A stretch of DNA of 64,000 nucleotides from Cellulophaga sp. HaHaR_3_176. GTDB lineage: Bacteria; Bacteroidota; Bacteroidia; Flavobacteriales; Flavobacteriaceae. The translations under genes and the position numbers were made by a program. Location: positions 3,374,001 through 3,438,000 of the forward strand of contig NZ_CP058990.1 of NCBI RefSeq assembly GCF_019021925.1, written 5' to 3'. Below are positions 7,798 to 17,087 of this stretch, piece by piece. Below the pieces are notes generated by a model, which made no database searches, was not told the DNA's origin, and saw nothing but the letters and a program-made list of their open reading frames with translations. Each line of letters begins with the position of its first letter. Within the stretch, counting starts at the first letter, position 1.

Positions 7798-9858
7798 ATG
7801 AAAAATTTAATAGCATCAATTTTCTTTTTTTCTTTTTTGAGCTTATCTGCTCAAGAAAATTTAGATATAAGTTCTTTACCTCAAACTCAAATTTCTAATA
7901 TTGATTTTAGTGATAGTCTTCTGGAGTCTTCTACAGATAATAAATCTAAAGTCTCAAAAGAAAAGCCGAGCAATTCTAAATTGATACAAAAAGCAGATTC
8001 TTATTTTGATAAAATGTGGTACGCTGAAGCTGCTGAGTTATATGAGTTGGCTTTAAAAAAGAAAAAAAATTATTCATTTGAAGTTTTAAAAAAAATAGGT
8101 GATTCTTATTATTTTAATACGAATATGGAAAAAGCTTACGAGTGGTATGATGTTTTATATAATACCTATAAAGATGATATGACAGCTGAAAATTATTTCA
8201 AGTACTCTCATACTTTAAAAGGTACAGGTAAATATGGTAAAGCAAAACGTCTTATGCGTATTTATAATAAGATGGAAAAAAAGAATTCTGAAGATACATC
8301 AGCACAAGATCTTAAAAATGAAATTTTATTAGATAAGATAATTAATACGACAGACAAGTTTGATGTTAAAACTGTTGCTGTAAATACTGAATATTCAGAC
8401 TTCTCTCCGATGTTTTATGGTGATGATCAAGTTGTTTATGCATCATCAAAAGATTCATCGGTATTTAAAACTAGAAAGTATAAGTGGAATGATCAACCTT
8501 TTTTAGATTTATATGTATCTAAAGTAAACGAAGAATCTTCAGATCTTAAAAATGCAGTTAAATTTTCAAAAAAAATAAACTCTAAATATCACGAAGCTTC
8601 AGTTACTTTTTCTCCAGATAATGAAACGATGTATTTTACGAGAAATAACTATAAGAAAAAATTGAGAAGAGATAAAGATGGAGTGAATCATTTAAAAATA
8701 TATAAATCTGTAAAAGTTGATGGTGAATGGGAAGAAGCTGTTGAGCTTTCTTTCAACAGCGATGATTATTCTACAGGTCACCCTGCATTAAGTTCAGATG
8801 GTAAATTATTATACTTTGTTTCTGATATGCCAGGTAGTATAGGTATGTCTGATATTTTTGTAGTAGATGTGTTAGAAAATGGTACATATTCAGAACCGCG
8901 AAATTTAGGGCCTGGAATTAATACTGAAAAGAGAGAGATGTTTCCTTTTGTTACTGATAATAAATTGTATTTTTCTTCTGATGGGCATGTTGGTTTAGGT
9001 GGTTTAGATGTTTATGAGGCTGCTTATACTGAAGAAGGTTTTGAAGAGGTTGTTAATGTTGGTAAGCCTGTTAATAGTAATATGGATGATTTTTCATATA
9101 TAATAAATGAGGATAACGACAAAGGATATTTTGCATCTAATAGATTAGGAGGTAAAGGAGATGACGATATTTATTCATTTAAAAAATTAGAAATTGAAGA
9201 AGTAAATAGCTCTGCTATTTCTGGGGTTGTTACAGAGTTAATTACAGGAGATTACATGCCAAAAGCTATGGTTATGTTATTAGATGAGAACAATATTAAA
9301 TTAAAAGAAGTTGAGACTGCAGAAGATGGAAGTTTTGTATTCGAAGATTTAGAAGGGGATAAAAAATATGTGGTTAGAACGGATAAGCAAGGTTATTTTG
9401 TAGACTCACAAGATATTACTACCGTGGTTGATGAAACAGCAATGTTAGATGTTACTCTTAAAAAACTACAAGAGCTTATTGTTGTAGAAGATGGTATAAA
9501 GAAGCTTAAAACAGATATGATTTATTTCAATTTTGATAAATCATTCATTAGAGATGATGCAGCTAAAGAATTGGATAAATTAGTTGCTGTAATGACAGAA
9601 TATCCAGAAATGGTTATTAAAATTGAATCTCATACAGATAGTAGAGGTTCTAAAGTATATAACAGATATTTATCAGATAAGCGTGCTAAATCATCTAGAG
9701 ATTACATAATATCTAAGGGTATAGATGCTTCTAGAATTGAAAGTGCAATAGGGTATGGTGAAGATAAATTATTAAATGAGTGTGATGGTACGGTTAGGTG
9801 TACTAGAGAACAACATGAATATAACAGGCGTTCAGAGTTTATTATATTAAAAATGTAA
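7798..9858 (+). CDS. PorE-like outer-membrane-associated protein: TPR, PD40 propeller, CRD, OmpA domain
   Basis: A signal peptide (residues 1-19, ending FLSLSAQ) precedes TPR-like helices around 60-150. PD40/WD40-like propeller repeats follow around 190-455 (VTFSPDNETMYFTRN, PALSSDGKLLYFVSD, ASNRLGGKGDDDIYSF). A carboxypeptidase-regulatory-like beta domain lies around 465-555, and an OmpA C-terminal peptidoglycan-binding domain around 575-686 (IESHTDSRGS, NRYLSDKRAKSSRDYI, NRRSEF). This order equals that of PorE of the type IX secretion machinery, which tethers the outer-membrane complex to peptidoglycan. Unlike PorE, no lipobox cysteine is visible at the signal peptide. No PorP/SprF gene is adjacent, although many paralogues of this architecture are paired with one. 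The gene stands alone, with a terminator behind it. Confidence 0.87.
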   Translation: MKNLIASIFFFSFLSLSAQENLDISSLPQTQISNIDFSDSLLESSTDNKSKVSKEKPSNSKLIQKADSYFDKMWYAEAAELYELALKKKKNYSFEVLKKIGDSYYFNTNMEKAYEWYDVLYNTYKDDMTAENYFKYSHTLKGTGKYGKAKRLMRIYNKMEKKNSEDTSAQDLKNEILLDKIINTTDKFDVKTVAVNTEYSDFSPMFYGDDQVVYASSKDSSVFKTRKYKWNDQPFLDLYVSKVNEESSDLKNAVKFSKKINSKYHEASVTFSPDNETMYFTRNNYKKKLRRDKDGVNHLKIYKSVKVDGEWEEAVELSFNSDDYSTGHPALSSDGKLLYFVSDMPGSIGMSDIFVVDVLENGTYSEPRNLGPGINTEKREMFPFVTDNKLYFSSDGHVGLGGLDVYEAAYTEEGFEEVVNVGKPVNSNMDDFSYIINEDNDKGYFASNRLGGKGDDDIYSFKKLEIEEVNSSAISGVVTELITGDYMPKAMVMLLDENNIKLKEVETAEDGSFVFEDLEGDKKYVVRTDKQGYFVDSQDITTVVDETAMLDVTLKKLQELIVVEDGIKKLKTDMIYFNFDKSFIRDDAAKELDKLVAVMTEYPEMVIKIESHTDSRGSKVYNRYLSDKRAKSSRDYIISKGIDASRIESAIGYGEDKLLNECDGTVRCTREQHEYNRRSEFIILKM

Positions 9859-9885
9859 AATAAACAAAACGAAATAGAGACATAT

Positions 9886-9923
9886 AAAAAAACCCAAACG
9901 ATATAAATAAGTTTGGGTTTTTT
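9886..9923. terminator. Bidirectional terminator between the OmpA gene and sdhB
   Basis: AACCCAAAC pairs with GTTTGGGTT (9891-9899 with 9911-9919), flanked by an A-run on the left and a T-run on the right. It can serve both convergent genes: the OmpA gene on the plus strand and sdhB on the minus strand. Confidence 0.85.
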
Positions 9924-9946
9924 GTTTTTATATAAAATTAAGTATC

Positions 9947-10693
9947 TTATCTTTTAAGATTAGCGCTTAATAATTCTCTATTCATTCTTGCAATATTTTC
10001 TAAAGAAATTCCTTTAGGACATTCAACCTCACAGGCTCCCGTATTTGTACAGTTTCCAAAACCTTCTAAATCCATTTGAGCAACCATGTTTTTAACACGA
10101 TCTACAGCCTCAACTTGGCCTTGTGGTAATAATGCATATTGAGATACTTTTGCGCCAACAAAAAGCATTGCTGAAGCATTTTTGCAACTTGCAACACAAG
10201 CACCACAACCAATACAAGTAGCAGCATCCATTGCCTCATCTGCAGCGTGCTTAGAGATAGGAAGTGAGTTTGCATCTTGTGTATTACCTGAAGTATTTAC
10301 AGAAATATAACCACCAGCATGCTGTATACGGTCAAAAGAACTTCTGTCGACTATTAAATCTTTTAATACAGGAAAAGCTTTTGCTCTAAATGGCTCAATA
10401 GTAATTGTGTCACCATCCTTAAACATACGCATATGTAATTGGCAAGTAGTAACACCTCTATCTGGTCCGTGAGCTTCACCATTTATAAACATAGAACACA
10501 TGCCGCAAATACCTTCACGACAATCATGATCAAAAGCAACGGGCTCTTCTCCTTTGTTTATTAACTGTTCATTTAAAACATCCATCATTTCTAAGAAAGA
10601 CATATGTTCTGAGATTTCAGTCACTTTATAATCGACCATTTTACCTTTCGACTGAGCATCTTTTTGACGCCAAATTTTAAGTGTTAAATTCAT
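9947..10693 (-). CDS. sdhB: Succinate dehydrogenase/fumarate reductase iron-sulfur subunit
   Basis: This subunit carries electrons from the flavoprotein to the membrane cytochrome through three Fe-S clusters. The [2Fe-2S] ligands are in CREGICGMC with a later Cys (TTCQLHMR). The [4Fe-4S] and [3Fe-4S] ligands are in [13 protein letters not shown] and [15 protein letters not shown]. Its 248 residues fit the B-subunit type that goes with a single large cytochrome b subunit. It is the last gene of sdhCAB, 10 bases after sdhA, and ends at the convergent terminator. Confidence 0.97.
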   Translation of the reverse strand: MNLTLKIWRQKDAQSKGKMVDYKVTEISEHMSFLEMMDVLNEQLINKGEEPVAFDHDCREGICGMCSMFINGEAHGPDRGVTTCQLHMRMFKDGDTITIEPFRAKAFPVLKDLIVDRSSFDRIQHAGGYISVNTSGNTQDANSLPISKHAADEAMDAATCIGCGACVASCKNASAMLFVGAKVSQYALLPQGQVEAVDRVKNMVAQMDLEGFGNCTNTGACEVECPKGISLENIARMNRELLSANLKR

Positions 10694-10703
10694 AGTATCT
10701 TTA

Positions 10704-12719
10704 TTATTTGTATGAACGTTGTTTTAATTCAATTTCGTTAAATTCTAACTCCTCTTTATGCAAAATAGCATCACTAGGTTCTCCTTTATATTCCCATGCA
10801 GAAACAAAAGCAAATTCAGTATCATTACGTTTAGCTTCTCCTTCTTGTTCTCCGTCTAACTCAACAGATTCTTCTCTAAAGTGACCACCACAAGATTCTT
10901 CTCTTGCAAGAGCATCTTTAGCGAAAAGTTCACCCAATTCTAAGAAATCGGCAACACGACCTGCTTTTTCAAGTTCACTGTTTAATTCATTTGCAGCACC
11001 AGGTACACTTACGTTTTTGTAGAAATCTTCACGTAAAGCTTTAATTTCAACCATAGCTTCTTTTAAACCTTCAGCGTTACGGGACATTCCACATTTATCC
11101 CACATGATTTTACCTAATTTTTTATGGTAATAATCAACAGAGTGAGACCCTTTGTTAGAAACAAAGAAGTTTAATTTATCGGTTACTTCTTTTTCAGCAG
11201 CATCAAATTCAGGAGAATCAGTTGGTATTTTTCCAGTTCTAATTTCGTGAGATAAATAATCACCGATTGTATAAGGTAAAACAAAATATCCATCAGCTAA
11301 ACCTTGCATTAAAGCAGAGGCACCAAGTCTATTTGCTCCGTGATCAGAGAAATTTGCTTCACCAATACAGTAAAGACCTTCAACTGTAGTCATTAAGTTA
11401 TAATCAACCCAAACACCACCCATTGTGTAATGTACAGCTGGGTAAATCATCATTGGTGTTTTGTATGGATCTTGATCTACAATCTTCTCATACATCTGAA
11501 AAAGGTTACCATACTTTGCTTTTACAATAGCAGCACCTAAATCATATATTTTGGCAGCTGAAGCATTTGTTATGTTATGAATTTTAGCCTGCTCAACTCC
11601 GTAACGTTGTATTGCAGAAGCAAAATCTAAATAAACAGCTTCACCAGTTGCATTAACACCATAACCAGCATCACAACGTTCTTTTGCAGCTCTCGATGCA
11701 ACATCACGTGGTACTAAGTTACCAAATGCAGGGTATCTTCTTTCTAAGTAGTAATCTCTTTGATCTTCTGATAAATCGGTTGGCTTTTTCTTGCCTTCAC
11801 GAATTGCCATTACATCTTCCATATTCTTAGGCACCCAAATACGACCATCGTTACGTAAAGATTCAGACATCAATGTTAATTTAGATTGATAATCCCCTGA
11901 ACGTGGAATACACGTTGGGTGAATCTGAGTATAGCAAGGGTTGGCAAAAAATGCTCCTTTTTTGTGTATTTTCCAAGCTGCAGTAGCGTTAGATCCCATT
12001 GCATTTGTTGATAAGAAATAAACATTTCCGTAACCACCAGAAGCAATAACAACAGCATGTGCAGAGTGACGTTCTATTTTTCCAGAAACTAAATCACGAG
12101 CAATAATACCACGAGCTTTACCATCTACTTTTACTACATCTAACATTTCATGACGGTTGAACGGGGTAATTTTACCACGTGCAATTTGTCTATTCATTGC
12201 AGAATAAGCTCCTAACAATAATTGTTGTCCTGTTTGTCCTTTTGCGTAAAAGGTTCTAGATACTAATACACCACCAAAAGAACGGTTATCTAACAATCCA
12301 CCATAATCACGAGCAAAAGGCACACCTTGTGCAACACATTGATCAATGATGTTTGCAGAAACCTCAGCTAAACGATAAACGTTTGCCTCTCTAGATCGGT
12401 AATCACCACCTTTTACAGTATCGTAAAATAAACGATATGTAGAATCACCATCACCTTGGTAATTTTTTGCTGCATTAATACCACCTTGTGCCGCAATAGA
12501 GTGAGCTCTACGTGGAGAATCTTGGTAGCAAAATGTTTTTACATTATAGCCTAATTCTGCTAATGTTGCAGCAGCAGAACCACCAGCTAAACCTGTTCCA
12601 ACTACAATAACATCAATATTACGTTTGTTGGCAGGGTTTACTAAATCAATATGGTTCTTATAATCAGTCCACTTTGTTTTCAATGGACCTTTAGGTACTT
12701 TTGAGTCTAATACAGACAT
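10704..12719 (-). CDS. sdhA: Succinate dehydrogenase/fumarate reductase flavoprotein subunit
   Basis: This 671-residue flavoprotein oxidises succinate to fumarate in the TCA cycle. The FAD-binding Rossmann motif [19 protein letters not shown] lies around residues 40-58. The histidyl-FAD attachment region [15 protein letters not shown] and the active-site [10 protein letters not shown] are present. The length matches the long SdhA form typical of Bacteroidota and epsilonproteobacterial-type enzymes. It is preceded by sdhC (12-base gap) and followed by sdhB. Confidence 0.97.
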   Translation of the reverse strand: MSVLDSKVPKGPLKTKWTDYKNHIDLVNPANKRNIDVIVVGTGLAGGSAAATLAELGYNVKTFCYQDSPRRAHSIAAQGGINAAKNYQGDGDSTYRLFYDTVKGGDYRSREANVYRLAEVSANIIDQCVAQGVPFARDYGGLLDNRSFGGVLVSRTFYAKGQTGQQLLLGAYSAMNRQIARGKITPFNRHEMLDVVKVDGKARGIIARDLVSGKIERHSAHAVVIASGGYGNVYFLSTNAMGSNATAAWKIHKKGAFFANPCYTQIHPTCIPRSGDYQSKLTLMSESLRNDGRIWVPKNMEDVMAIREGKKKPTDLSEDQRDYYLERRYPAFGNLVPRDVASRAAKERCDAGYGVNATGEAVYLDFASAIQRYGVEQAKIHNITNASAAKIYDLGAAIVKAKYGNLFQMYEKIVDQDPYKTPMMIYPAVHYTMGGVWVDYNLMTTVEGLYCIGEANFSDHGANRLGASALMQGLADGYFVLPYTIGDYLSHEIRTGKIPTDSPEFDAAEKEVTDKLNFFVSNKGSHSVDYYHKKLGKIMWDKCGMSRNAEGLKEAMVEIKALREDFYKNVSVPGAANELNSELEKAGRVADFLELGELFAKDALAREESCGGHFREESVELDGEQEGEAKRNDTEFAFVSAWEYKGEPSDAILHKEELEFNEIELKQRSYK

Positions 12720-12731
12720 AAGTATATAGTA

Positions 12732-13409
12732 TTAATGGTTAAAATGATGATAAAGAGCAATTATTATAAATCCTAAAGGGATAATAATAGCGTATGCTTT
12801 ACCAAAAGTTTGTAACTTTTCTTTTCTCATTGAAGTAACACCTGCCGATTGAAAAGCAGAGCTAAAACCATGCATAAGGTGCAATGATAAAAACACAAAA
12901 GCAATTACATACGCAGCTACACGTAATGGGTTTGCAAATTTGTGCGTTAGTTCTTCATAATAACGAAATCCTTCGCCATCAGCTAATAATCCAGACATGT
13001 CGCCTTGAATATATTTTGTATCAATTTCTGGCAACCAAAAATCAATAAAATGAAGTACAAGAAATGCTAAAATAGCAAGTCCACTGTAAATCATATTTCT
13101 ACTCATCCAGCTAGAGTTAGCTGCTCCATTGTTTTTAGCGTATTTTACTGCTCTAGCATTTCTGTTTTTAATTTCAAGAATAAAGCCCATAATGAAATGA
13201 TACATTACTCCAAAAATTAAAACAGGCTGCAATACATATTGAACGGCCCAAAATGTACCCATAAAATGCGAAGTTTCATTAAACGCATCAGGACTGAAAA
13301 CCGATAAAAGATTTATTGCAAAATGTTGAAGTAGAAAAAACATTAAAAAGAAAGCAGAAAGTGCCATGGCATACTTTCTACCAATTGAAGATTTAAAAAA
13401 TCCGCTCAT
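12732..13409 (-). CDS. sdhC: Succinate dehydrogenase cytochrome b subunit (single-chain, di-heme type)
   Basis: This 225-residue membrane protein has five predicted helices. Histidines are placed as in the B. subtilis/Wolinella-type b558 subunit: LLQHFAINLL, VMYHFIMGF, LVLHFIDFW and LSLHLMHGF. It anchors SdhAB and passes electrons to menaquinone. No separate SdhD is present, which agrees with the one-anchor type. It is the first gene of the operon, with a well-formed promoter upstream. Confidence 0.95.
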   Translation of the reverse strand: MSGFFKSSIGRKYAMALSAFFLMFFLLQHFAINLLSVFSPDAFNETSHFMGTFWAVQYVLQPVLIFGVMYHFIMGFILEIKNRNARAVKYAKNNGAANSSWMSRNMIYSGLAILAFLVLHFIDFWLPEIDTKYIQGDMSGLLADGEGFRYYEELTHKFANPLRVAAYVIAFVFLSLHLMHGFSSAFQSAGVTSMRKEKLQTFGKAYAIIIPLGFIIIALYHHFNH

Positions 13410-13428
13410 TAGTTGTTAGTTTTATTTA

Positions 13429-13460
13429 CAAATTTACAGCACAAACAAGTTATTAACAAA
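13429..13460 (-). promoter_or_regulatory. Promoter of sdhCAB
   Basis: Read on the minus strand: TTTG (13460-13457), a 20-base spacer, then TAAATTTG (13436-13429). Both boxes match the Bacteroidota consensus, with an expected spacing, 19 bases before the sdhC ATG. Confidence 0.65.
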
Positions 13461-13501
13461 CTTTAGTAATAAATCCTATGCTTATTTAGAATCAAAATAA
13501 G

Positions 13502-13519
13502 TAATTGGTTAACCAATTA
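13502..13519. promoter_or_regulatory. 18-bp perfect palindrome upstream of sdhC (operator candidate)
   Basis: TAATTGGTT directly joined to AACCAATTA, 18 of 18 bases symmetric, centred about 50 bases upstream of the sdhC -33 box. It has no T-tract, so it looks like a dimer-binding site rather than a terminator. The regulator is unknown. Confidence 0.5.
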
Positions 13520-13717
13520 GTAAGTTTAAACTAAAAACTACTAAAACGTTTGAAATTTAAACCTCTCAGACCTTAAAATGAGAAATATGATTACTCAAAA
13601 AATCAAACCAGCTAGTTTGTTTCCTGCGATTTTCATTAAAAACCAGACTAAAAAGAGGGTTTCATCTAACTTTTTTTGATATTTATCAGATGTACTGCTT
13701 AAAGTTTTTAGTTTTTG

Positions 13718-13755
13718 AAATACCCAAACAAACTAAAGAGTTTGTTTGGGTATTT
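13718..13755 (-). terminator. 17-bp perfect hairpin after the cupin gene
   Basis: AAATACCCAAACAAACT pairs perfectly with its complement across a 4-base loop, 2 bases past the cupin stop codon. The T-tract on the minus strand is short (TATTTC), so termination strength is uncertain, but position and stem length support it. Confidence 0.75.
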
Positions 13756-13757
13756 AG

Positions 13758-14096
13758 CTAATCTGTTGCAACTCCAAAGTAAATCCACTCTACATCTCCA
13801 CTATAATTGTTATGTTGGCTATGTAATTCTCCTTGTTCTACAGTAATACAATCACCCGCAATTAGGATGTTGGTTTCTCCGTTTACTATAAAATCTATTT
13901 TTCCTTTTTGTATGTAAAAAACCTCATACATAGTGTCGTGTTTATGCTCTTCAACAAACTGTCCGGGTTTAAAAATAGCGCTACCAAACATCATTATATT
14001 TGGAACATCTCCTTTTTCTAAAAACACCTTTTTTTTAATTTCAGAATTATGTGAAACTCCTAATTCTGTTAATTTATTTGTATGTACTAGTTTCAT
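13758..14096 (-). CDS. Small cupin-domain protein
   Basis: This is a single cupin barrel of 112 residues. The first cupin motif gives PGQFVEEHKHDTMYEVFYIQKG, with the expected metal ligands His-x-His and Glu. The second motif is weaker (GDCITVEQGELHSQHNN), with a candidate His. Such stand-alone cupins can be metal-dependent isomerases, dioxygenases or ligand sensors, and no substrate can be named. There is no signal peptide. It begins 2 bases after the stop of the BNR-propeller gene and is surely co-transcribed with it. Confidence 0.85.
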   Translation of the reverse strand: MKLVHTNKLTELGVSHNSEIKKKVFLEKGDVPNIMMFGSAIFKPGQFVEEHKHDTMYEVFYIQKGKIDFIVNGETNILIAGDCITVEQGELHSQHNNYSGDVEWIYFGVATD

Positions 14097-14098
14097 TT

Positions 14099-16948
14099 CT
14101 ATTCTATTTCAAAAGATATGGTTTCTTTAGTTTTATCACCCGTAATTTTTATAATGTATTTTCCGGCTGGTAAATATGTCTTTCCGTTTTTAGCCTCTAA
14201 TAATTCTGTTTTTACTCTTTTTAAATAAGCTGATTTTCCAGATTTTGAAAATGCTAAATCATATGATAATATGTTAAAACCTTTTTCTGCATTTATAGTA
14301 GTTGCACTAACGGCTATTGTGTTTTCGGCATAAACAGTTGCCTCTAAAATTTCTGGATTGTTTGTGAAAAAAGTAATATCTAAACCTGGTGTTTGAGGTT
14401 CGCCCCAAGTGCTCCATGAGTTACCCCAATTTTTAGAATGTTTTATGTTTTTAGGAGAAAATGCATGAAAGTCTTTCGAGAGCATTTCAGGATTCATTTG
14501 CTGTATGGTGGCAATATCTGCCTTATAAATACTTCTGCCATGTGTACCTACTAGTAAATGCTTTTCTTTAGATTGAATTACTAAATCATGTACAGCAACA
14601 TTCGGAATTCCGTTTTGAAAAACTTCCCATGTTTTTCCTTTATTGAAGGATATATATAAGCCGTTGTCTGTACCCACAAATAATAGGTTTTCATTAGTTG
14701 TGTCCTCTAGTATCACATTTACTGGCGAAGCAGGAATGTTAGCCCCTATGTTTGTCCATGTTTCACCATAATCATCACTTGCATAAACATAACTTGAAAA
14801 ATCATCATTTCGATAGCCATTTAAAGTAGCGTAGACTCTTTCTTTTTTGTGTTTTGAAGCCGCAACTCTAGATACCCATAAGTGCTGAGGTAATTTAGAA
14901 GAAATTACAGACCAAGTTTCTCCTCCATTTTTTGAGACTTGTAGTAATCCATCATCACTTCCGGTATATAGTAAACCAAATTTTAATGGCGATTCAGATA
15001 TTGTTGTTAGCGTTCCGTAAGCAACATTGCCTGCTTTACCACCATTAGTTAAATCTTCAGAAATAGTTTGCCAATCGTCTCCATTGTTAAGAGAGCGGTG
15101 TAATTTGTTTCCTCCTAAATATAAGATATCTTGATTGTGGGTTGATAATAAAATAGGTGTTTGCCAGTTAAAACGATATGGAGTTTCACCTAATTCATGC
15201 TTTGGTTGAATGTATGTTCGCTTATCGTTTTCTAAATTAATTCTATAATAATTGCCGAACTGATACCCTGTATAAACAATGTTAGCGTTTCGATTGTCAA
15301 TTTCAACTTGCATACCATCGCCACCCATTATTGATTTCCAAGAGTACTCACCTGTTTGATGCCAACGAACACTTTCTTTTGTTGTATTCGGACCTTTCCA
15401 AACACCATTATCTTGTAAACCTCCATAAACATTATACGGGCTTTCGTTATCTACATTAATAGCGTAAAACTGACCAACAGGAGGAGCATTGCTTTTAATC
15501 CAATTTTTTCCATCATCATAAGAAATATTAATACCACCGTCATTACCATTTATTAAATGTCCAATCATTTTAGGGTTAATCCATAATGCATGATGATCCG
15601 CGTGTACGTTATCTCCATTAATAGAGGTATACGTTTTTCCAGCATCATCCGATTTTATAATAGGTACTCCACCTAAATATATTTTATTAACATCATTTGG
15701 GTCAACATTAATTTGAGCGAAATAATAGCCATAGCTATAAAAAAGGTCATCGATATAATCTTCATTTTGTTTACTCCATGTTTTCCCTCCATTATTAGTA
15801 CGGTAAACTTCAGCTCCAATAACAGGAGTGTCAAATAACATTGAATTTGCGTCTTCTAAATACTTTGCTAAATCTTCTGGTTTAACAGATCCGCTTCGCA
15901 CCAATTGTTTTACATTGTCGGCTCTATATTTTTCATGAAAACCATTTGTTTTTAAAAACTCATTTAATTTTTTGTCTTTTATCTTTAAAAGTTCATCAGA
16001 AGACATATTCTTAAAATTATCTTTTCTTAAGCCACCTTCTTTTTTATTAGAATCTGGTGTTTTTTCTCGCCTATACTGGTTGTCGTGAACAGCATAAACA
16101 GTGTTTTCATCAAAAACAGCTAAACCAATTCTACCAACGCCCTTACCTGTCGGGAAACCACTTTCAGCAGTAGAAACTTTCATCCAAGAGCTACCGCCAT
16201 CAATACTTTTGTATATTCCAGAGCCATCACCATTGCCAATAAAATCCCATGCTTTTCTATCTTTTTCCCAAGCAGCAGCATACATAATTTTAAAATTATT
16301 AGGGGTATAAGCAACATCAATAATACCTACCGAATCATTTATATATAAAGTTTTATTCCACGTTTTTCCGCCATCTGTAGTTTTGTAAATCCCTCTATTT
16401 TCATTTGTAGAATATAAATGACCCGTAACTCCAACAATAACCTCGTTTGGGTTATTGGGGTTAATCACTATTCTTCCAATATGGTGAGAATCTGGTAAAC
16501 CTACGTTTTTCCATGTTTTACCTTTGTCTGTAGATTTTAAAATACCAATTCCTGAATATGATGATCTTGATGCGTTATTTTCTCCTGTTCCTACCCAAAT
16601 GGTTTCTGTTTTCCAATCAACAGCAATATCACCTACATTTTGTGTGTCAGAATTGTCTAGTAAAGGAGTAAAGGTGGTTCCGTTATTGTTAGTATACCAC
16701 AAACCACCTGAAGCGTAGCCTACATAAAATTCTGTTGGGTTTTCTGGGTTTACATCTAAATCTACAACACGACCACTCATTACTGTTGGTCCGATATTCT
16801 CAAATGGGATGTTTTTTACGATAGATTTTTTTTGTAAATCACTCTTTTTTTGAAGTGAATTTATAATTATTTCTGGTTTTGTAGATGAAGTTTGTGAGAA
16901 TGAAAACAGCGTACTTAAAATAAGTATTGTGGTAAAAATTTTGCTCAT
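14099..16948 (-). CDS. Secreted sortilin/VPS10-type BNR beta-propeller protein
   Basis: The signal peptide MSKIFTTILILSTLFSFSQ is followed by about 800 residues of propeller blades. Asp-box/BNR signatures recur: KSTDKGKTWKN, KTTDGGKTWNK, KSIDGGSSWMK, RTNNGGKTWSK, VSKNGGETWSV and ASDDYGETWTN. This is the large Bacteroidota VPS10/WD40-like family often labelled glycosyl hydrolase, but no glycosidase active site is evident. The last 90 residues form a beta-rich domain (LPAGKYIIKITGD) that does not look like a type IX sorting domain. The substrate is unknown. It is co-transcribed with the cupin gene. Confidence 0.85.
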   Translation of the reverse strand: MSKIFTTILILSTLFSFSQTSSTKPEIIINSLQKKSDLQKKSIVKNIPFENIGPTVMSGRVVDLDVNPENPTEFYVGYASGGLWYTNNNGTTFTPLLDNSDTQNVGDIAVDWKTETIWVGTGENNASRSSYSGIGILKSTDKGKTWKNVGLPDSHHIGRIVINPNNPNEVIVGVTGHLYSTNENRGIYKTTDGGKTWNKTLYINDSVGIIDVAYTPNNFKIMYAAAWEKDRKAWDFIGNGDGSGIYKSIDGGSSWMKVSTAESGFPTGKGVGRIGLAVFDENTVYAVHDNQYRREKTPDSNKKEGGLRKDNFKNMSSDELLKIKDKKLNEFLKTNGFHEKYRADNVKQLVRSGSVKPEDLAKYLEDANSMLFDTPVIGAEVYRTNNGGKTWSKQNEDYIDDLFYSYGYYFAQINVDPNDVNKIYLGGVPIIKSDDAGKTYTSINGDNVHADHHALWINPKMIGHLINGNDGGINISYDDGKNWIKSNAPPVGQFYAINVDNESPYNVYGGLQDNGVWKGPNTTKESVRWHQTGEYSWKSIMGGDGMQVEIDNRNANIVYTGYQFGNYYRINLENDKRTYIQPKHELGETPYRFNWQTPILLSTHNQDILYLGGNKLHRSLNNGDDWQTISEDLTNGGKAGNVAYGTLTTISESPLKFGLLYTGSDDGLLQVSKNGGETWSVISSKLPQHLWVSRVAASKHKKERVYATLNGYRNDDFSSYVYASDDYGETWTNIGANIPASPVNVILEDTTNENLLFVGTDNGLYISFNKGKTWEVFQNGIPNVAVHDLVIQSKEKHLLVGTHGRSIYKADIATIQQMNPEMLSKDFHAFSPKNIKHSKNWGNSWSTWGEPQTPGLDITFFTNNPEILEATVYAENTIAVSATTINAEKGFNILSYDLAFSKSGKSAYLKRVKTELLEAKNGKTYLPAGKYIIKITGDKTKETISFEIE

Positions 16949-17060
16949 AATTGTAATCGTTGGAATTAGTCTTTGGAAAGTTACTAAATAAGAGTTTAAA
17001 TTTCTGAAGACTTATAGTTTTCTTAAGATTTTGTGCATCAAGAAGAACATATATTATTCT

Positions 17061-17068
17061 TATTTTTG
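17061..17068 (+). promoter_or_regulatory. -7 box of the Xaa-Pro aminopeptidase gene
   Basis: TATTTTTG matches TAnnTTTG, 19 bases before the ATG at 17088. The nearest upstream TTTG (17030-17033) is 27 bases away, too far to be convincing. Confidence 0.4.
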
Positions 17069-17087
17069 ATGAAATAAAAAATTGAAT

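Larger units (their letters stand above)
13410..13757. other. 348-base gap between sdhC and the cupin gene
   Basis: No gene is visible. The gap holds the sdhC promoter, an 18-bp perfect palindrome, one imperfect copy of an ACAAACT-N4-AGTTTGT element at 13603-13620, and a 17-bp hairpin at the end of the cupin gene that contains a further exact copy. Confidence 0.7.

Noticed and set aside
17082..17087. TTG start for the Xaa-Pro aminopeptidase
   Set aside because: An ATG lies two codons later with the usual family N-terminus.
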